This document shows, one piece after another, positions 45,070-53,642 of a DNA stretch of 64,000 nt. The first letter of the stretch is position 1. Every line of letters begins with the position of its first letter. The translations under genes and the position numbers were made by a program. The notes beneath the pieces were generated by a model, which searched no databases, was not told where the DNA came from, and saw only the letters and a program-made list of their open reading frames with translations. This stretch comes from Rhizobium sophorae (GTDB lineage: Bacteria; Pseudomonadota; Alphaproteobacteria; Rhizobiales; Rhizobiaceae): the NCBI RefSeq assembly GCF_013087515.1, contig NZ_JABFCN010000029.1, positions 38,416 to 102,415 of the forward strand. The letters are read 5' to 3'.

Positions 45070-45975
45070 TTAGCCCACCGGATCCCAATAGGGCGGATCG
45101 CCGAAGCTCTTCTTCAGGTGATCGGCGATGGCGCGAAGCTTGGCGGAGGGATTTCGCCCCTCGGGATGGGCCATATAGATGAATTCGGTCTCCGGCTTGT
45201 GGCCGACATCGATTTCGGCAAGCCGGCCCTCGCGGATGGCCGGGCCGGCGATGAAGGCGGGCAGCAGCGCGATGCCGAGCCCGGCAATCGCGGCGTCGCG
45301 GAGCATGTCGCCATTGTTGATGCCGAGCGCCAGTTTCGCGCGCACGACGATCGCACCGTCGGGCGTCTGGAAGCGCCAGTCGGCAACGCCGCGATTGGTG
45401 TAGAAGATGCCGCGATGACTGTTGAGATCAGCCAGCGACGACGGAATTCCCTGGCGGGCGAGATAATCCGGCGAGGCGCAGAGAAGGCGGCGGCTATGCG
45501 CGAGCTTCCAGGCGACCAGCCGGCTATCGGCGATCGGACCATTGCGGATGATGGCATCATAACCGTCCGAGGCGGCATCGACGCGCCGGTCATCGATATC
45601 GAGGGTCAGTTCGATCTCGGGATGTTCGGCAAGAAAGGGATAGAGCGCCGGGCCGAGATGCATGCGGCCGAAGGTGACGGGGGCGGCAATGCGGATCGGG
45701 CCTGACAGCGTTCCGCGCCGTTCGGCCATATCGGCTGCGGCTTCCTCGATCTCACGCACGATGCGCGCGGCGCGCTCCAGGAAGACCGTGCCATCCTCCG
45801 TCAAAGTGAGCTTGCGCGTCGTTCGGTGCAGCAGCATGCCGCCCAGCGACTTCTCCAGTTCCGCCAGCCTTTCGCTGACGACGGATTTGGACAGCCGCAG
45901 GCGCCGGGCCGCCTCGCTGACGGAGCCCGCCTCCACCACGGCGACGAAAGCCGCAATGCCTTCTATCTTGATCAT
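45070..45975 (-). CDS. LysR-family regulator divergent from an SDR
   Basis: A 301-residue LTTR: IAAFVAVVEAGSVSEAARRL, SKSVVSERLAELEKSLG and the LLHRTTRKLTLTEDG wing, as in the CrgA/AaeR-like group that controls a divergent oxidoreductase. Its stop lies one base from the preceding LysR gene's stop (convergent). The 126-bp gap to the SDR gene should hold the operator. Confidence 0.9.
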   Translation of the reverse strand: MIKIEGIAAFVAVVEAGSVSEAARRLRLSKSVVSERLAELEKSLGGMLLHRTTRKLTLTEDGTVFLERAARIVREIEEAAADMAERRGTLSGPIRIAAPVTFGRMHLGPALYPFLAEHPEIELTLDIDDRRVDAASDGYDAIIRNGPIADSRLVAWKLAHSRRLLCASPDYLARQGIPSSLADLNSHRGIFYTNRGVADWRFQTPDGAIVVRAKLALGINNGDMLRDAAIAGLGIALLPAFIAGPAIREGRLAEIDVGHKPETEFIYMAHPEGRNPSAKLRAIADHLKKSFGDPPYWDPVG

Positions 45976-46101
45976 CGTTCGGCTTTTCCGAATTCGAATT
46001 CCCCAATCTGGAGACTAATCCGAACGAAGGGAAAATGCCATCTTCCACTCATCGAAAGGGACGGCAGGGGCCGCCTCACCTTAAACGTAGGAGATGGAAT
46101 C

Positions 46102-46866
46102 ATGAACCGCTTGAACAACAAGGTCGCGATCGTCACCGGCGCAAGCTCCGGCATCGGCCGCGCCACGGCAAAACTCTTCGCCGCCGAAGGCGCCAAGGTC
46201 GTCGTCGGCGCCCGCCGTCAGGGCGAACTCGACAGCCTCGTCGCGGAGATCAAGGCAGAGGGCGGCAACGCCATCGCCATTGCCGGCGACGTGCGCTCGG
46301 AAGACTATCACAAGGCGCTGGTCGCCGCCGCCGTGACGAATTACGGCAAGCTCGACATCGCCTTCAACAATGCCGGCACGCTCGGCGAAGCTGGGCCGAG
46401 CACCGCCGTTTCGGAAGCAGGCTTCAGCGAGGCACTGGCGATCAATCTGACGGCCTCCTTCCTCGCCGCCAAGCACCAGATCGGCGCAATGGTGCAGAAT
46501 GGCGGCGGCTCGGTGATCTTCACCTCGACCTTCGTCGGCTACAGCTTCGCCTTTCCGGGCGTTGCCGCCTATGCCGCCAGCAAATCCGGCCTGATCGGCC
46601 TGACACAGGCGCTTGCCGCCGAATTCGGCCAGCAGGGCGTGCGCGTCAATGCCATCCTGCCGGGTGCTGTTGATACTGACATGTATCGGGACATGAACGA
46701 TACGCCTGAGAAGCAGGCCTTCGTCACCAATCTGCATGCGCTGAAGCGTGTCGCGACCCCCGAAGAACTCGCCCGCTCGGTTCTTTATCTCGCCTCCGAC
46801 GATGCGAGCTTCGTCACCGGCACGGCCTCGCTGGTCGACGGCGGCGCTTCGATCACTCGCAGCTGA
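46102..46866 (+). CDS. Short-chain dehydrogenase/reductase
   Basis: A 254-residue classical SDR: TGASSGIGRATAKLF nucleotide motif, NNAG at IAFNNAGTLG, catalytic Ser in SVIFTSTFVG and YAASKSGLIG for the Tyr-x3-Lys pair. GGAGATGGAATC precedes the ATG. Probably regulated by the divergent LysR. Substrate unknown. Confidence 0.92.
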   Translation: MNRLNNKVAIVTGASSGIGRATAKLFAAEGAKVVVGARRQGELDSLVAEIKAEGGNAIAIAGDVRSEDYHKALVAAAVTNYGKLDIAFNNAGTLGEAGPSTAVSEAGFSEALAINLTASFLAAKHQIGAMVQNGGGSVIFTSTFVGYSFAFPGVAAYAASKSGLIGLTQALAAEFGQQGVRVNAILPGAVDTDMYRDMNDTPEKQAFVTNLHALKRVATPEELARSVLYLASDDASFVTGTASLVDGGASITRS

Positions 46867-47005
46867 GACGGCGCGCGCGATTACTCTCTGCGGTTGGGGG
46901 CCCTTCCACAACCCGTGGGAACGTCGCGGAGATCCGCGTGATTGCATGTTCTCCGCCAAAGGCTTAGGGTCGAGGACGGTCAGAAAAGGCAACGGATAGA
47001 AGGCC

Positions 47006-48211
47006 ATGGCTCTCAGCGGCAAACGCATCCTCCTCATCATCTCGGGCGGTATCGCCGCCTATAAAAGCCTCGATCTGATCCGCCGACTGCGCGAGCATGG
47101 TGCGAGCGTGCGCCCTGTGATGACCAAAGGCGCGCAGGAATTCGTCACGCCGCTTGCCGTCGGTGCGCTGGCGGCGGACCATGTGTTCCTCGATCTGTTT
47201 TCGCGCCAGGACGAACAGGATATAGGCCATATCAGGCTGGCGCGCGACTGCGACCTCGTGCTCATCGCCCCTGCGACCGCCGATCTGATGGCGAAGATGG
47301 CGAACGGGCTTGCCGACGATCTCGCCTCGACCGTGCTTCTGGCGACGAACAGACCGGTGCTTGCCGCACCGGCGATGAACCCCGCCATGTGGGCAAATCC
47401 GGCGACGCGGCGGAATGCTGCGATGCTCAGAGCCGACGGCATCCGCTTCGTCGGGCCGATGGCCGGCGAGATGGCGGAAAGCCGGGAGGCCGGGCTCGGC
47501 CGGATGGCGGAGCCGCTGGAGATTGTCGCTGCGGCCGAGACCATGCTCGACGATGGAGAAAAGCCGCTCAAGGGACGCAAGGCGATCGTCACCTCAGGAC
47601 CGACGCACGAACCGATAGATCCGGTGCGCTACATCGCCAACCGCTCCTCCGGCCGGCAGGGGCATGCGATCGCCGCGGCCCTGGCAAAGCTCGGGGCCGA
47701 GGTGACCCTCGTGTCGGGGCCAGTGACGATCACCGATCCAGTCGGCGTCAGCACCGTGCATGTCGAGAGGGCCGAGGAAATGCGTGATGCCGTGCTTGCG
47801 GCGCTGCCGGCCGATATCGCGGTGATGGTCGCGGCGGTGGCGGACTGGCGCGTCGCCTCGGCGGCCGACCAGAAGCTGAAGAAACATCCGGGCGAATCCA
47901 TTCCGACGCTGGCGCTGACAGAAAACCCGGACATCCTGAAAACCGTCGGCCATCACACGATGCGGCCGAAGCTGGTGATCGGCTTTGCCGCCGAGACGCA
48001 GGATGTGGAAAGCAATGCGAAGGCGAAACTCGAGAGGAAAGGCGCCGACATGATCGTCGCCAATGACGTCTCTCCTGCAACCGGCATCATGGGCGGTAGT
48101 CGCAACAGCGTCAAACTCGTTCGCCGCGACGGCGTCGAGCAATGGCCTGATCTGACGAAGGAAGAGGTTGCCGAAAGGCTGGCGGCACTGATCGCCAAGC
48201 AGCTCCGCTGA
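47006..48211 (+). CDS. coaBC: CoaBC (Dfp), phosphopantothenoylcysteine synthetase/decarboxylase
   Basis: Bifunctional coenzyme A enzyme. The 401 residues comprise an FMN-dependent CoaC half (ISGGIAAYKSLDLIRRLREH, APAMNPAMW as the PxMNxxMW motif) and a CoaB half (SGPTHEPIDPVRYIANRSSG and the KKHPGESIPTLALTENPDIL region). In related genomes coaBC lies directly between ubiB and dut; here both sides carry accessory insertions. Confidence 0.96.
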   Translation: MALSGKRILLIISGGIAAYKSLDLIRRLREHGASVRPVMTKGAQEFVTPLAVGALAADHVFLDLFSRQDEQDIGHIRLARDCDLVLIAPATADLMAKMANGLADDLASTVLLATNRPVLAAPAMNPAMWANPATRRNAAMLRADGIRFVGPMAGEMAESREAGLGRMAEPLEIVAAAETMLDDGEKPLKGRKAIVTSGPTHEPIDPVRYIANRSSGRQGHAIAAALAKLGAEVTLVSGPVTITDPVGVSTVHVERAEEMRDAVLAALPADIAVMVAAVADWRVASAADQKLKKHPGESIPTLALTENPDILKTVGHHTMRPKLVIGFAAETQDVESNAKAKLERKGADMIVANDVSPATGIMGGSRNSVKLVRRDGVEQWPDLTKEEVAERLAALIAKQLR

Positions 48212-48259
48212 TCTCCAGCGGCTCGGCTGACGTCGAACGGCTCAGCTGACGCGAAGTGT

Positions 48260-49072
48260 TTAGGCAGGAATGGCCACGCGCAGCGGCTTGGCGGCACTGC
48301 GCTTCTCGGGCCGGAAGTCGGCGACGTCGATGCCGTCTTTGCAGACGGTGACGGCGCTGCCATCCGGAATTTCCGCCCAGGCATCGCCATCGTCGTTTAG
48401 TGGTTCCGACACAAGACAATAGCCTGCGCCGACGGGAGAAGCATAGAGCGTCGGCGCCTTGCGATCCGTGGCGTAACGGATCGCATAGAGCGTGCTGCCG
48501 TCGGAGAAGGCAGCGGTAAAGCGCAGCAGGATCGAGCCGATGACGCTTTCGGCCAGGTCCTCGATCACACCGATCATTTCCGCCATCGCGGCGACCGGCG
48601 CCTCGCGCAGTCCGAACTGCAGCGCCAGCAGGAACATCAGCTCGGAATCGGTCGTGCCGCCGCGGGCATTGAACAGCTCGTCGTCGAGCATCGCCTCCAT
48701 CGGCCGGCGCAGGCGTTCGAAACCTGCGATCTGGCCGTTGTGCATGAAGGACCAGGTGCCATGGGTAAAGGGGTGGCAGTTGTCGCGGCGCGTGCCGCCG
48801 CCTGTGGCAGCGCGGACATGGGCGAGGAAGAGCGGCGAACGGATCTGCCGTGCTAGGCTCTTCAGATTGCAATCCGACCAGGCCGGCAGGATATCGCGGT
48901 AACGGCCGGGCTCGGGCCTGTCGCCATACCAGGCGATGCCGAAGCCATCGCCATTCGTCGCCGTCTTGGCGCGGGTGGCGCAATGCGACTGCTCGATCAG
49001 CGAGTGGGCGGGCGAGGATACCAGCTCCTCGAGATAGAGAGGGTCTCCGCGATAGGCTGCCCAGCGACACAT
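48260..49072 (-). CDS. Class II glutamine amidotransferase (YafJ-like)
   Basis: A 270-residue N-terminal-nucleophile protein. It begins MCRWAAYRGDP, so Cys2 is the nucleophile after Met removal, and shows NGDGFGIAWYG, LFLAHVRAATGG and FMHNGQIAGF as substrate-binding blocks. The ATG at 49072 has GGAGC upstream and gives the required Cys2. EgtC, a dipeptidase-like enzyme of ergothioneine synthesis, shares this fold, but no other egt gene is present, so YafJ-like is the safer label. Confidence 0.88.
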   Translation of the reverse strand: MCRWAAYRGDPLYLEELVSSPAHSLIEQSHCATRAKTATNGDGFGIAWYGDRPEPGRYRDILPAWSDCNLKSLARQIRSPLFLAHVRAATGGGTRRDNCHPFTHGTWSFMHNGQIAGFERLRRPMEAMLDDELFNARGGTTDSELMFLLALQFGLREAPVAAMAEMIGVIEDLAESVIGSILLRFTAAFSDGSTLYAIRYATDRKAPTLYASPVGAGYCLVSEPLNDDGDAWAEIPDGSAVTVCKDGIDVADFRPEKRSAAKPLRVAIPA

Positions 49073-49215
49073 GGCTCTTTGCTCCGGAACCCGCCGCCGC
49101 ATCGGCGGGAATGCTGAAATTGTCGAACGACGCAGCTAATAACAGCTTAACGCGCGGCCGGTTTGCAAGCCAAACATGACGGTTTCTTGACGTATAGCCT
49201 CTTCAAATTCGGCAA

Positions 49216-49247
49216 AACACTGTGTTCTCTCGTGAACACCCGTGTTC
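49216..49247. promoter_or_regulatory. Cluster of GTGTTC/GAACAC hexamers
   Basis: AACAC-T-GTGTT (49216-49226) is followed by GTGTTC (49222), GAACAC (49234) and GTGTTC (49242); the last two form GAACAC-cc-GTGTTC. Inverted and direct spacings suggest cooperative binding of a dimeric regulator. It lies between the divergent amidotransferase gene and the short ORF. Confidence 0.5.
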
Positions 49248-49340
49248 CCCAAAGCAGTCATGCGTGCATTTTTGCTTGCATCTCGAAAGAATCAGCCTAA
49301 CTTTAAGTCATCAGCAACAGAACGAAAGGAAGGTGATCCA

Positions 49341-49412
49341 ATGTCTAATGAGATTTCGGACCTCGTAACGGGCATGGAAGAGGTGACGAAGGCGAGGCAG
49401 CCCTCGCTCTAA
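49341..49412 (+). CDS. 23-codon small ORF with near-complete anti-Shine-Dalgarno match
   Basis: The ATG at 49341 opens a 23-residue frame (MSNEISDLVTGMEEVTKARQ then PSL). Just upstream, AAGGAAGGTGATCC (49326-49339) matches the full 13-base complement of the 16S 3' end except for one inserted A, far stronger than other sites here. The stop lies in the loop of a gcagccc/gggctgc hairpin; a second hairpin and an intrinsic terminator follow. The peptide resembles no family I know. It could be a leader peptide, a small functional protein or the coding part of an sRNA. A longer opposite-strand frame here looks like a shadow. Confidence 0.5.
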   Translation: MSNEISDLVTGMEEVTKARQPSL

Positions 49413-49465
49413 TCCCCGCCTTCCTGGGGCTGCATAGACAGTCCAGGCCAGTTTGAGGCCAAACT
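49397..49465 (+). other. Two leader hairpins after the small ORF
   Basis: gcagccc (49397-49403) pairs with gggctgc (49427-49433), enclosing the small-ORF stop codon. agtttg-aggc-caaact (49450-49465) is a perfect 6-bp stem with a tetraloop. Placed before a terminator they look like attenuator or sRNA structure. Confidence 0.5.
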
Positions 49466-49470
49466 CATGG

Positions 49471-49498
49471 AAAGGGTCGCTGAGGCGGCCCTTTTTTA
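49471..49498 (+). terminator. Rho-independent terminator of the small-ORF transcript
   Basis: aaagggtcgc-tgag-gcggcccttt forms a 10-bp stem with one T-G pair, followed by a T run (tttttta). It lies 52 bp before the palindrome at the gntR start. Confidence 0.85.
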
Positions 49499-49549
49499 TT
49501 GTCTCTTTGACTGTATTGTCTTGAAGCCAGGCGTTGACGGAAGAGCGAA

Positions 49550-49596
49550 ATCCCACTACTCATAAAGTCATCAGATGACTTTATGAGTAGTGGGAT
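49550..49596. promoter_or_regulatory. Perfect 47-bp palindrome over the gntR start
   Basis: Two 23-bp arms (each contains ctactcataaagtcatc or its complement) are perfectly inverted around a single central A at 49573. Both candidate gntR start codons (49583 and 49595) fall within or at the edge of it. GntR regulators commonly bind palindromes near their own promoter, so autoregulation is likely. Confidence 0.75.
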
Positions 49597-50272
49597 GAGA
49601 GCGCTCAGCAAGACCAATCTCGCCGATGAGGCGATCGAGGCGATCCGCGGCGACATTCTCGGCAAACGTTGGGCGGTCGGCGAAAAATTGCCGAATGAAG
49701 CCTCGCTCTCGGCCATGCTTTCCGTCAGCCGCGGCACGGTGCGCGAGGCGGTGCGCGTTCTTGTCTCCCAGGGTTATCTCGAAACAAGGCAGGGTTCGGG
49801 AACCTATGTCCGCGCCACCAGCGATGCCGGCCGGCCGCTGACGATGGCGCGGCGCGCCAGCCTGCGTGACCAGTTCGAGGCGCGTTTAGCGCTCGACGTC
49901 GAGGCCGCCCGGCTGACGGCGATCCGCAAGACGCCAGAGACGGTTGCCGGGCTTCGCCGGCTGCTTGCCGAACGCGGCAATTACGACGGCGGCAGCCAGG
50001 CCGCCTTCATCGAACGCGACCTCGCCTTTCACAAGGCCATCATCGCCGCTTCGGGCAACCGGGCGATGATCGAGATCTATGATTTCTTCTCGGCCTCGAT
50101 CGCCGATACCATCGCGGCGACGCTCGGCAAGGACATTCCCGAGCCGGATATGCAGGCGCATGCCGATATCGTCGACGCCATCGAAACCGGCGATCCCGAC
50201 AGGGCGGATGCGGCGGTGCGCCGCTTCATGGCACCGGTTCTTGCCGTACTCGACCGGATGATCCTGTCATGA
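49583..50272 (+). CDS. GntR-family (FadR/FCD subgroup) regulator
   Basis: A 229-residue regulator: winged helix DILGKRWAVGEKLPNEASLS to VSRGTVREAVRVLVSQGYLE with RQGSGTYV, then an all-helical FCD effector domain with the metal-ligand pattern ERDLAFHKAIIAASGN. The start may be ATG 49583 or 49595 (MRALSK); neither has a good Shine-Dalgarno, and both lie in the 47-bp palindrome. Its TGA overlaps the ATG of the following MFS gene, so it probably controls that transporter as well as itself. Confidence 0.9.
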   Translation: MSSGMRALSKTNLADEAIEAIRGDILGKRWAVGEKLPNEASLSAMLSVSRGTVREAVRVLVSQGYLETRQGSGTYVRATSDAGRPLTMARRASLRDQFEARLALDVEAARLTAIRKTPETVAGLRRLLAERGNYDGGSQAAFIERDLAFHKAIIAASGNRAMIEIYDFFSASIADTIAATLGKDIPEPDMQAHADIVDAIETGDPDRADAAVRRFMAPVLAVLDRMILS

Positions 50273-51561
50273 ACACGCCTGCCAGCCATGCCGTCAGCAC
50301 GCTTGAGGCGGCCGACGAACTGCTGATCGACGCCGAGGCCGGCAGCCTTCCGCCGCCGCAGGCAACGCCGACGCGGGGAGTTGCGGATCGCTTTCTGCTC
50401 GGCGCAAGCCTGGTGCTGATCGCCTTCAACCTGCGCCCGGTCTTCTCAAGCGCCTCGGCGCTGCTGCCGGAAATCCGCTCGGAGCTCGGCCTGAGCACCC
50501 TTGGCGCCAGCTTGCTGACGACGCTTCCGGTCGTCTGCCTTGGAGCCTTCTCGCCGCTTGCGCCTCGTCTTGCCCAGCGCCTCGGTACTGAACGCACGCT
50601 GCTCGGCGTTCTCCTGCTTCTAGCCCTCGGCACCGCATTGCGCGGGCTTTCCTCCGTGCCGTTGCTCTTCATCGGCACGGCCCTTGCCGGCGCCTGCATT
50701 GCCGTCGGCAACGTGCTGCTGCCGGGGCTGGTGAAGCGGGATTTCGCCGGGCGCGCCGCGCTGATGACCGGCTTCTATACGATGGCGCTCTGCGCCGGGG
50801 CAGCAAGTGCCGCCGGGCTGACGCTGCCGATCGAGCATGGGCTGGGCGGCTCTCTAGAGGGCGCCCTCGCCGTCTGGGCGCTGCCCGCCCTGATCGTTAG
50901 CCTGCTCTGGCTGCCTGAGGTTCTTCGCAGCGGCAGACAGGCAAGACGGAACGGCTTTCGCGTCGAAGGCCTCTGGCGCGACCGGCTCGCCTGGCAGGTG
51001 ACGCTGTTCATGGGGCTGCAATCGGCCCTTGCCTATTGCGTCTTCGGCTGGCTGGTTCCGATCTTGCGCGAACGCGGGCTCGACGGCGTCACCGCCGGAG
51101 CAATCGTTTCGCTGTCGGTGATGGTGCAGGCGGCATCCTGCCTGATCGTGCCGCATATCGCGGTGCGTGGCCGGGACCAGCGGCTGATCAATGCGAGCCT
51201 CTGCGGTGTCGCCGTCATCGCCCTGCTCGGTCTGCTCTTCGCGCCGCTCTCGACCGTCTGGCTGTGGGCAGTGCTGCAGGGCATCGGTCAGGGCGGACTG
51301 ATCGCGGCGGCCATGACGACGATCGTGCTGCGCTCGCGCGATCCCGATGTCGCCGCCCATCTTTCCGGCATGGCGCAATGCGTCGGTTACCTGCTCGCCG
51401 CCATCGGCCCGCTCATCGTCGGCCTCATCCGTGGCTGGACCGGCAGCTTTTCCTGGTGCGCCGCCCTCTTCGTTGCGCTCGGACTGGGCGCGGCGATCAA
51501 TGGCTGGAAGGCCGGCCGGGCGGTGGAGATCAATGTCCATGCGGTCGAAAAGGACGGCTGA
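50269..51561 (+). CDS. MFS transporter, CynX/NimT-like
   Basis: A 430-residue transporter of the cyanate/nitroimidazole (CynX/NimT) MFS branch. A 40-residue cytoplasmic start precedes LIAFNLRPVFSSASALLPEI, the branch signature (NLRPxxxxxxPLL-like), and about twelve membrane segments follow. Coupled to gntR by ATGA, giving a regulator-transporter operon. Substrate unknown. Confidence 0.85.
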   Translation: MNTPASHAVSTLEAADELLIDAEAGSLPPPQATPTRGVADRFLLGASLVLIAFNLRPVFSSASALLPEIRSELGLSTLGASLLTTLPVVCLGAFSPLAPRLAQRLGTERTLLGVLLLLALGTALRGLSSVPLLFIGTALAGACIAVGNVLLPGLVKRDFAGRAALMTGFYTMALCAGAASAAGLTLPIEHGLGGSLEGALAVWALPALIVSLLWLPEVLRSGRQARRNGFRVEGLWRDRLAWQVTLFMGLQSALAYCVFGWLVPILRERGLDGVTAGAIVSLSVMVQAASCLIVPHIAVRGRDQRLINASLCGVAVIALLGLLFAPLSTVWLWAVLQGIGQGGLIAAAMTTIVLRSRDPDVAAHLSGMAQCVGYLLAAIGPLIVGLIRGWTGSFSWCAALFVALGLGAAINGWKAGRAVEINVHAVEKDG

Positions 51562-51662
51562 GCCGTTCGCTCACCTGTCCATCACCATCTCTTGATGCCG
51601 GTCGTCGGCCGCGGATGTTACGCTATCTCAGCCTCTCATTCCCGACCGCCGGAGGAGACATC

Positions 51663-53195
51663 TTGCGCATACGAACCCTGTTTCTGCTCACCGCATTTAT
51701 GGCGTCGCTGGCGCCTGCCCTTTCCCATGCGCAGGAAAGCGATCCACCGAGGGCGAATGTCCAGAGCGGCGCACGCGACGGCGTGCTGAAGCTGCTGCCG
51801 GCCGATTCCATCACAGAGCACGCGCTGACGATCGGTGGCCGGAAGATCGCCTATACCGCCACCGCGGGCACGCTGGATCTCTTCGGCCAGGACGGAGCGC
51901 AGACCGGCGCGATCTTCTACACCGCCTATGTGGCAAGGGATAGCGGGGCGAGCCGGCCTCTGACCTTTGCCTTTAACGGCGGGCCGGGTGCCGCTTCCGC
52001 CTTCCTGCATCTCGGGCTGGTCGGGCCGAAGGTGCTCGATTTCGGGCCGGATGGACGCGACGGCGCCAATGCGAAACTCGTCGACAACCCGCAAAGCTGG
52101 CTCGATTTTACCGATCTGGTGTTGATCGATCCGATCGGCACCGGCTGGAGCCGAACGGCAAAGGCGGACGACGCCTCCAATTATTATAACGTCAGTGCCG
52201 ACGCCCAGAGCATTGCCAAGGCGATTGCACTCTATATCGCACACAACAACCGCTCCAACTCGCCGAAGTATCTTCTCGGCGAGAGTTATGGCGGCTTTCG
52301 CGCGGCCAAGGTCGCCTCGGCGCTGCAGGAAAGCCAGGGCATCATCGTCGCCGGCGCGGTGATGCTTTCCCCCTTGCTCGAGGGCCAGTTGATGTTCAAT
52401 GCCGATCAGTTCGCGCTCGGTGCGGCGCTGGAGCTGCCATCGCTCGCCGCCGCCGAACTCGACCGGCATAACGCCTTTGACGAAGAGAAGCAGAAGGCAG
52501 CCGAGACCTTCGCGCTCGGTGACTATCTGACGACGCTCGCCGGGCCGCCGCCGACGGGTGCCGAGGCCGCCGCCTTCTATGGCAGGATCGCCGCATTGAC
52601 CGGAATTCCGGAGGATATCGTTACCCGCAACCGCGGCTTCCTCGGCAGTTCCTTCGTCAAACATTCAGATGAGGGCAGCGGCGAGGTGATGAGCTCTTAC
52701 GACGCCTCCTTTGCAGCACCCGATCCCTATCCGGAATCGGATTACGATCGCGGCGACGACGCCATCCTCGACGGTTTCACCCGCGCCTATGGCGGCGCCT
52801 TTGCCGACTACGCCCGCAACGAACTCGGCTTCAGAACCGAGATGACCTATTCGCTGCTCGACGGCGATATCAGCCGGCGCTGGGAATGGGGTGGCGGGCG
52901 CGGCGGCGGATCGCGCTTCCAGGCCAGCGCCACTGACGACATCAGGCAGCTGCTCGCCGCGAATCCGGCCTTCCATCTGCTGATCGCACATGGCTACAGC
53001 GATCTGGTGACGCCTTATGGCGTCAGCCGCTACGTGGTCGACCATCTGCCGCCCTCGCTCGCCGGCGGCCGTGTCGGACTGAAGCTTTATCGCGGCGGCC
53101 ATATGTTCTATACAAGAGCTGATCAGCGGGCCGCCTTCACGGCGGATGCGAAGGCCTTCTACGGCACACATTTGGCCGCTCAGCCGGCGGACTAA
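51663..53195 (+). CDS. Secreted S10 serine carboxypeptidase-like protein
   Basis: A 510-residue exported alpha/beta-hydrolase of the S10 family. A signal peptide (RTLFLLTAFMASLAPALSHA) precedes FAFNGGPGAASAFLHLG (oxyanion GGPG), YLLGESYGGFRAAK with the nucleophile Ser, and GYSDLVTPYG and GGHMFYTR with the late Asp and His. I chose TTG 51663 because CGGAGGAGAC lies directly upstream; an ATG 48 bases earlier has no such site. Periplasmic action on peptides is probable. Confidence 0.85.
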   Translation: MRIRTLFLLTAFMASLAPALSHAQESDPPRANVQSGARDGVLKLLPADSITEHALTIGGRKIAYTATAGTLDLFGQDGAQTGAIFYTAYVARDSGASRPLTFAFNGGPGAASAFLHLGLVGPKVLDFGPDGRDGANAKLVDNPQSWLDFTDLVLIDPIGTGWSRTAKADDASNYYNVSADAQSIAKAIALYIAHNNRSNSPKYLLGESYGGFRAAKVASALQESQGIIVAGAVMLSPLLEGQLMFNADQFALGAALELPSLAAAELDRHNAFDEEKQKAAETFALGDYLTTLAGPPPTGAEAAAFYGRIAALTGIPEDIVTRNRGFLGSSFVKHSDEGSGEVMSSYDASFAAPDPYPESDYDRGDDAILDGFTRAYGGAFADYARNELGFRTEMTYSLLDGDISRRWEWGGGRGGGSRFQASATDDIRQLLAANPAFHLLIAHGYSDLVTPYGVSRYVVDHLPPSLAGGRVGLKLYRGGHMFYTRADQRAAFTADAKAFYGTHLAAQPAD

Positions 53196-53234
53196 ACCGC
53201 TGTACATTGCGCGACATGCTTTGGGGATTTGCCG

Positions 53235-53636
53235 ATGCATATAACCGGAGGATGCCACTGCGGCGCGATCCGCTATCAGGCGGAGATCGACCCGGAGCGG
53301 GTGTCGATCTGCCATTGCACCGATTGCCAGCGGTTGACGGGCTCGGCCTATCGCATCACCGCGCCGGCGCGGCCGGGAAGTTTCACGCTCACGTCAGGCG
53401 AGCCAAGAGGCTACGCAAAATATGGCGACAGCGGTGGTCTCAGCCGGCAATTCTTCTGCCCGAATTGCGGATCGCCGCTCTACCGCACGGACGGCGACGG
53501 CGGCGCGTTCGGCATCCGCGTCGGTGGCATCGACCAGCGGCGGGAGCTGACGCCGAAAAAGCAGATATGGTGCCGCTCAGCCCTGCCCGGGGTTGAGAAT
53601 ATCGAAACGCTTCCGCGCTTCGAGGGCGAGGATTAG
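53235..53636 (+). CDS. GFA (glutathione-dependent formaldehyde-activating)/CENP-V family protein
   Basis: A 133-residue zinc-binding protein: GGCHCGAIRYQ (C-x-C), VSICHCTDCQRLTGS (C-x-C-x2-C) and FFCPNCGSPLYRT (C-x2-C), the full Cys set of the family. Most homologues have no proven activity. It follows the S10 gene by 39 bp on the same strand. Confidence 0.88.
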   Translation: MHITGGCHCGAIRYQAEIDPERVSICHCTDCQRLTGSAYRITAPARPGSFTLTSGEPRGYAKYGDSGGLSRQFFCPNCGSPLYRTDGDGGAFGIRVGGIDQRRELTPKKQIWCRSALPGVENIETLPRFEGED

Positions 53637-53642
53637 GCTGAA

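Noticed and set aside
48260..49072. EgtC of an ergothioneine synthesis cluster
   Set aside because: The fold is shared, but no egtB or egtD lies nearby and the protein looks like ordinary YafJ-type amidotransferases.
49222..49247. SOS (LexA) box
   Set aside because: The alphaproteobacterial LexA site is GTTC-N7-GTTC; the GTTC copies here are 16 bases apart and the inverted pair has a different spacing.
49311..49556. 81-codon open frame on the minus strand over the small ORF
   Set aside because: No ribosome binding site or family resemblance, and it covers the terminator and palindrome, which favour a plus-strand reading.
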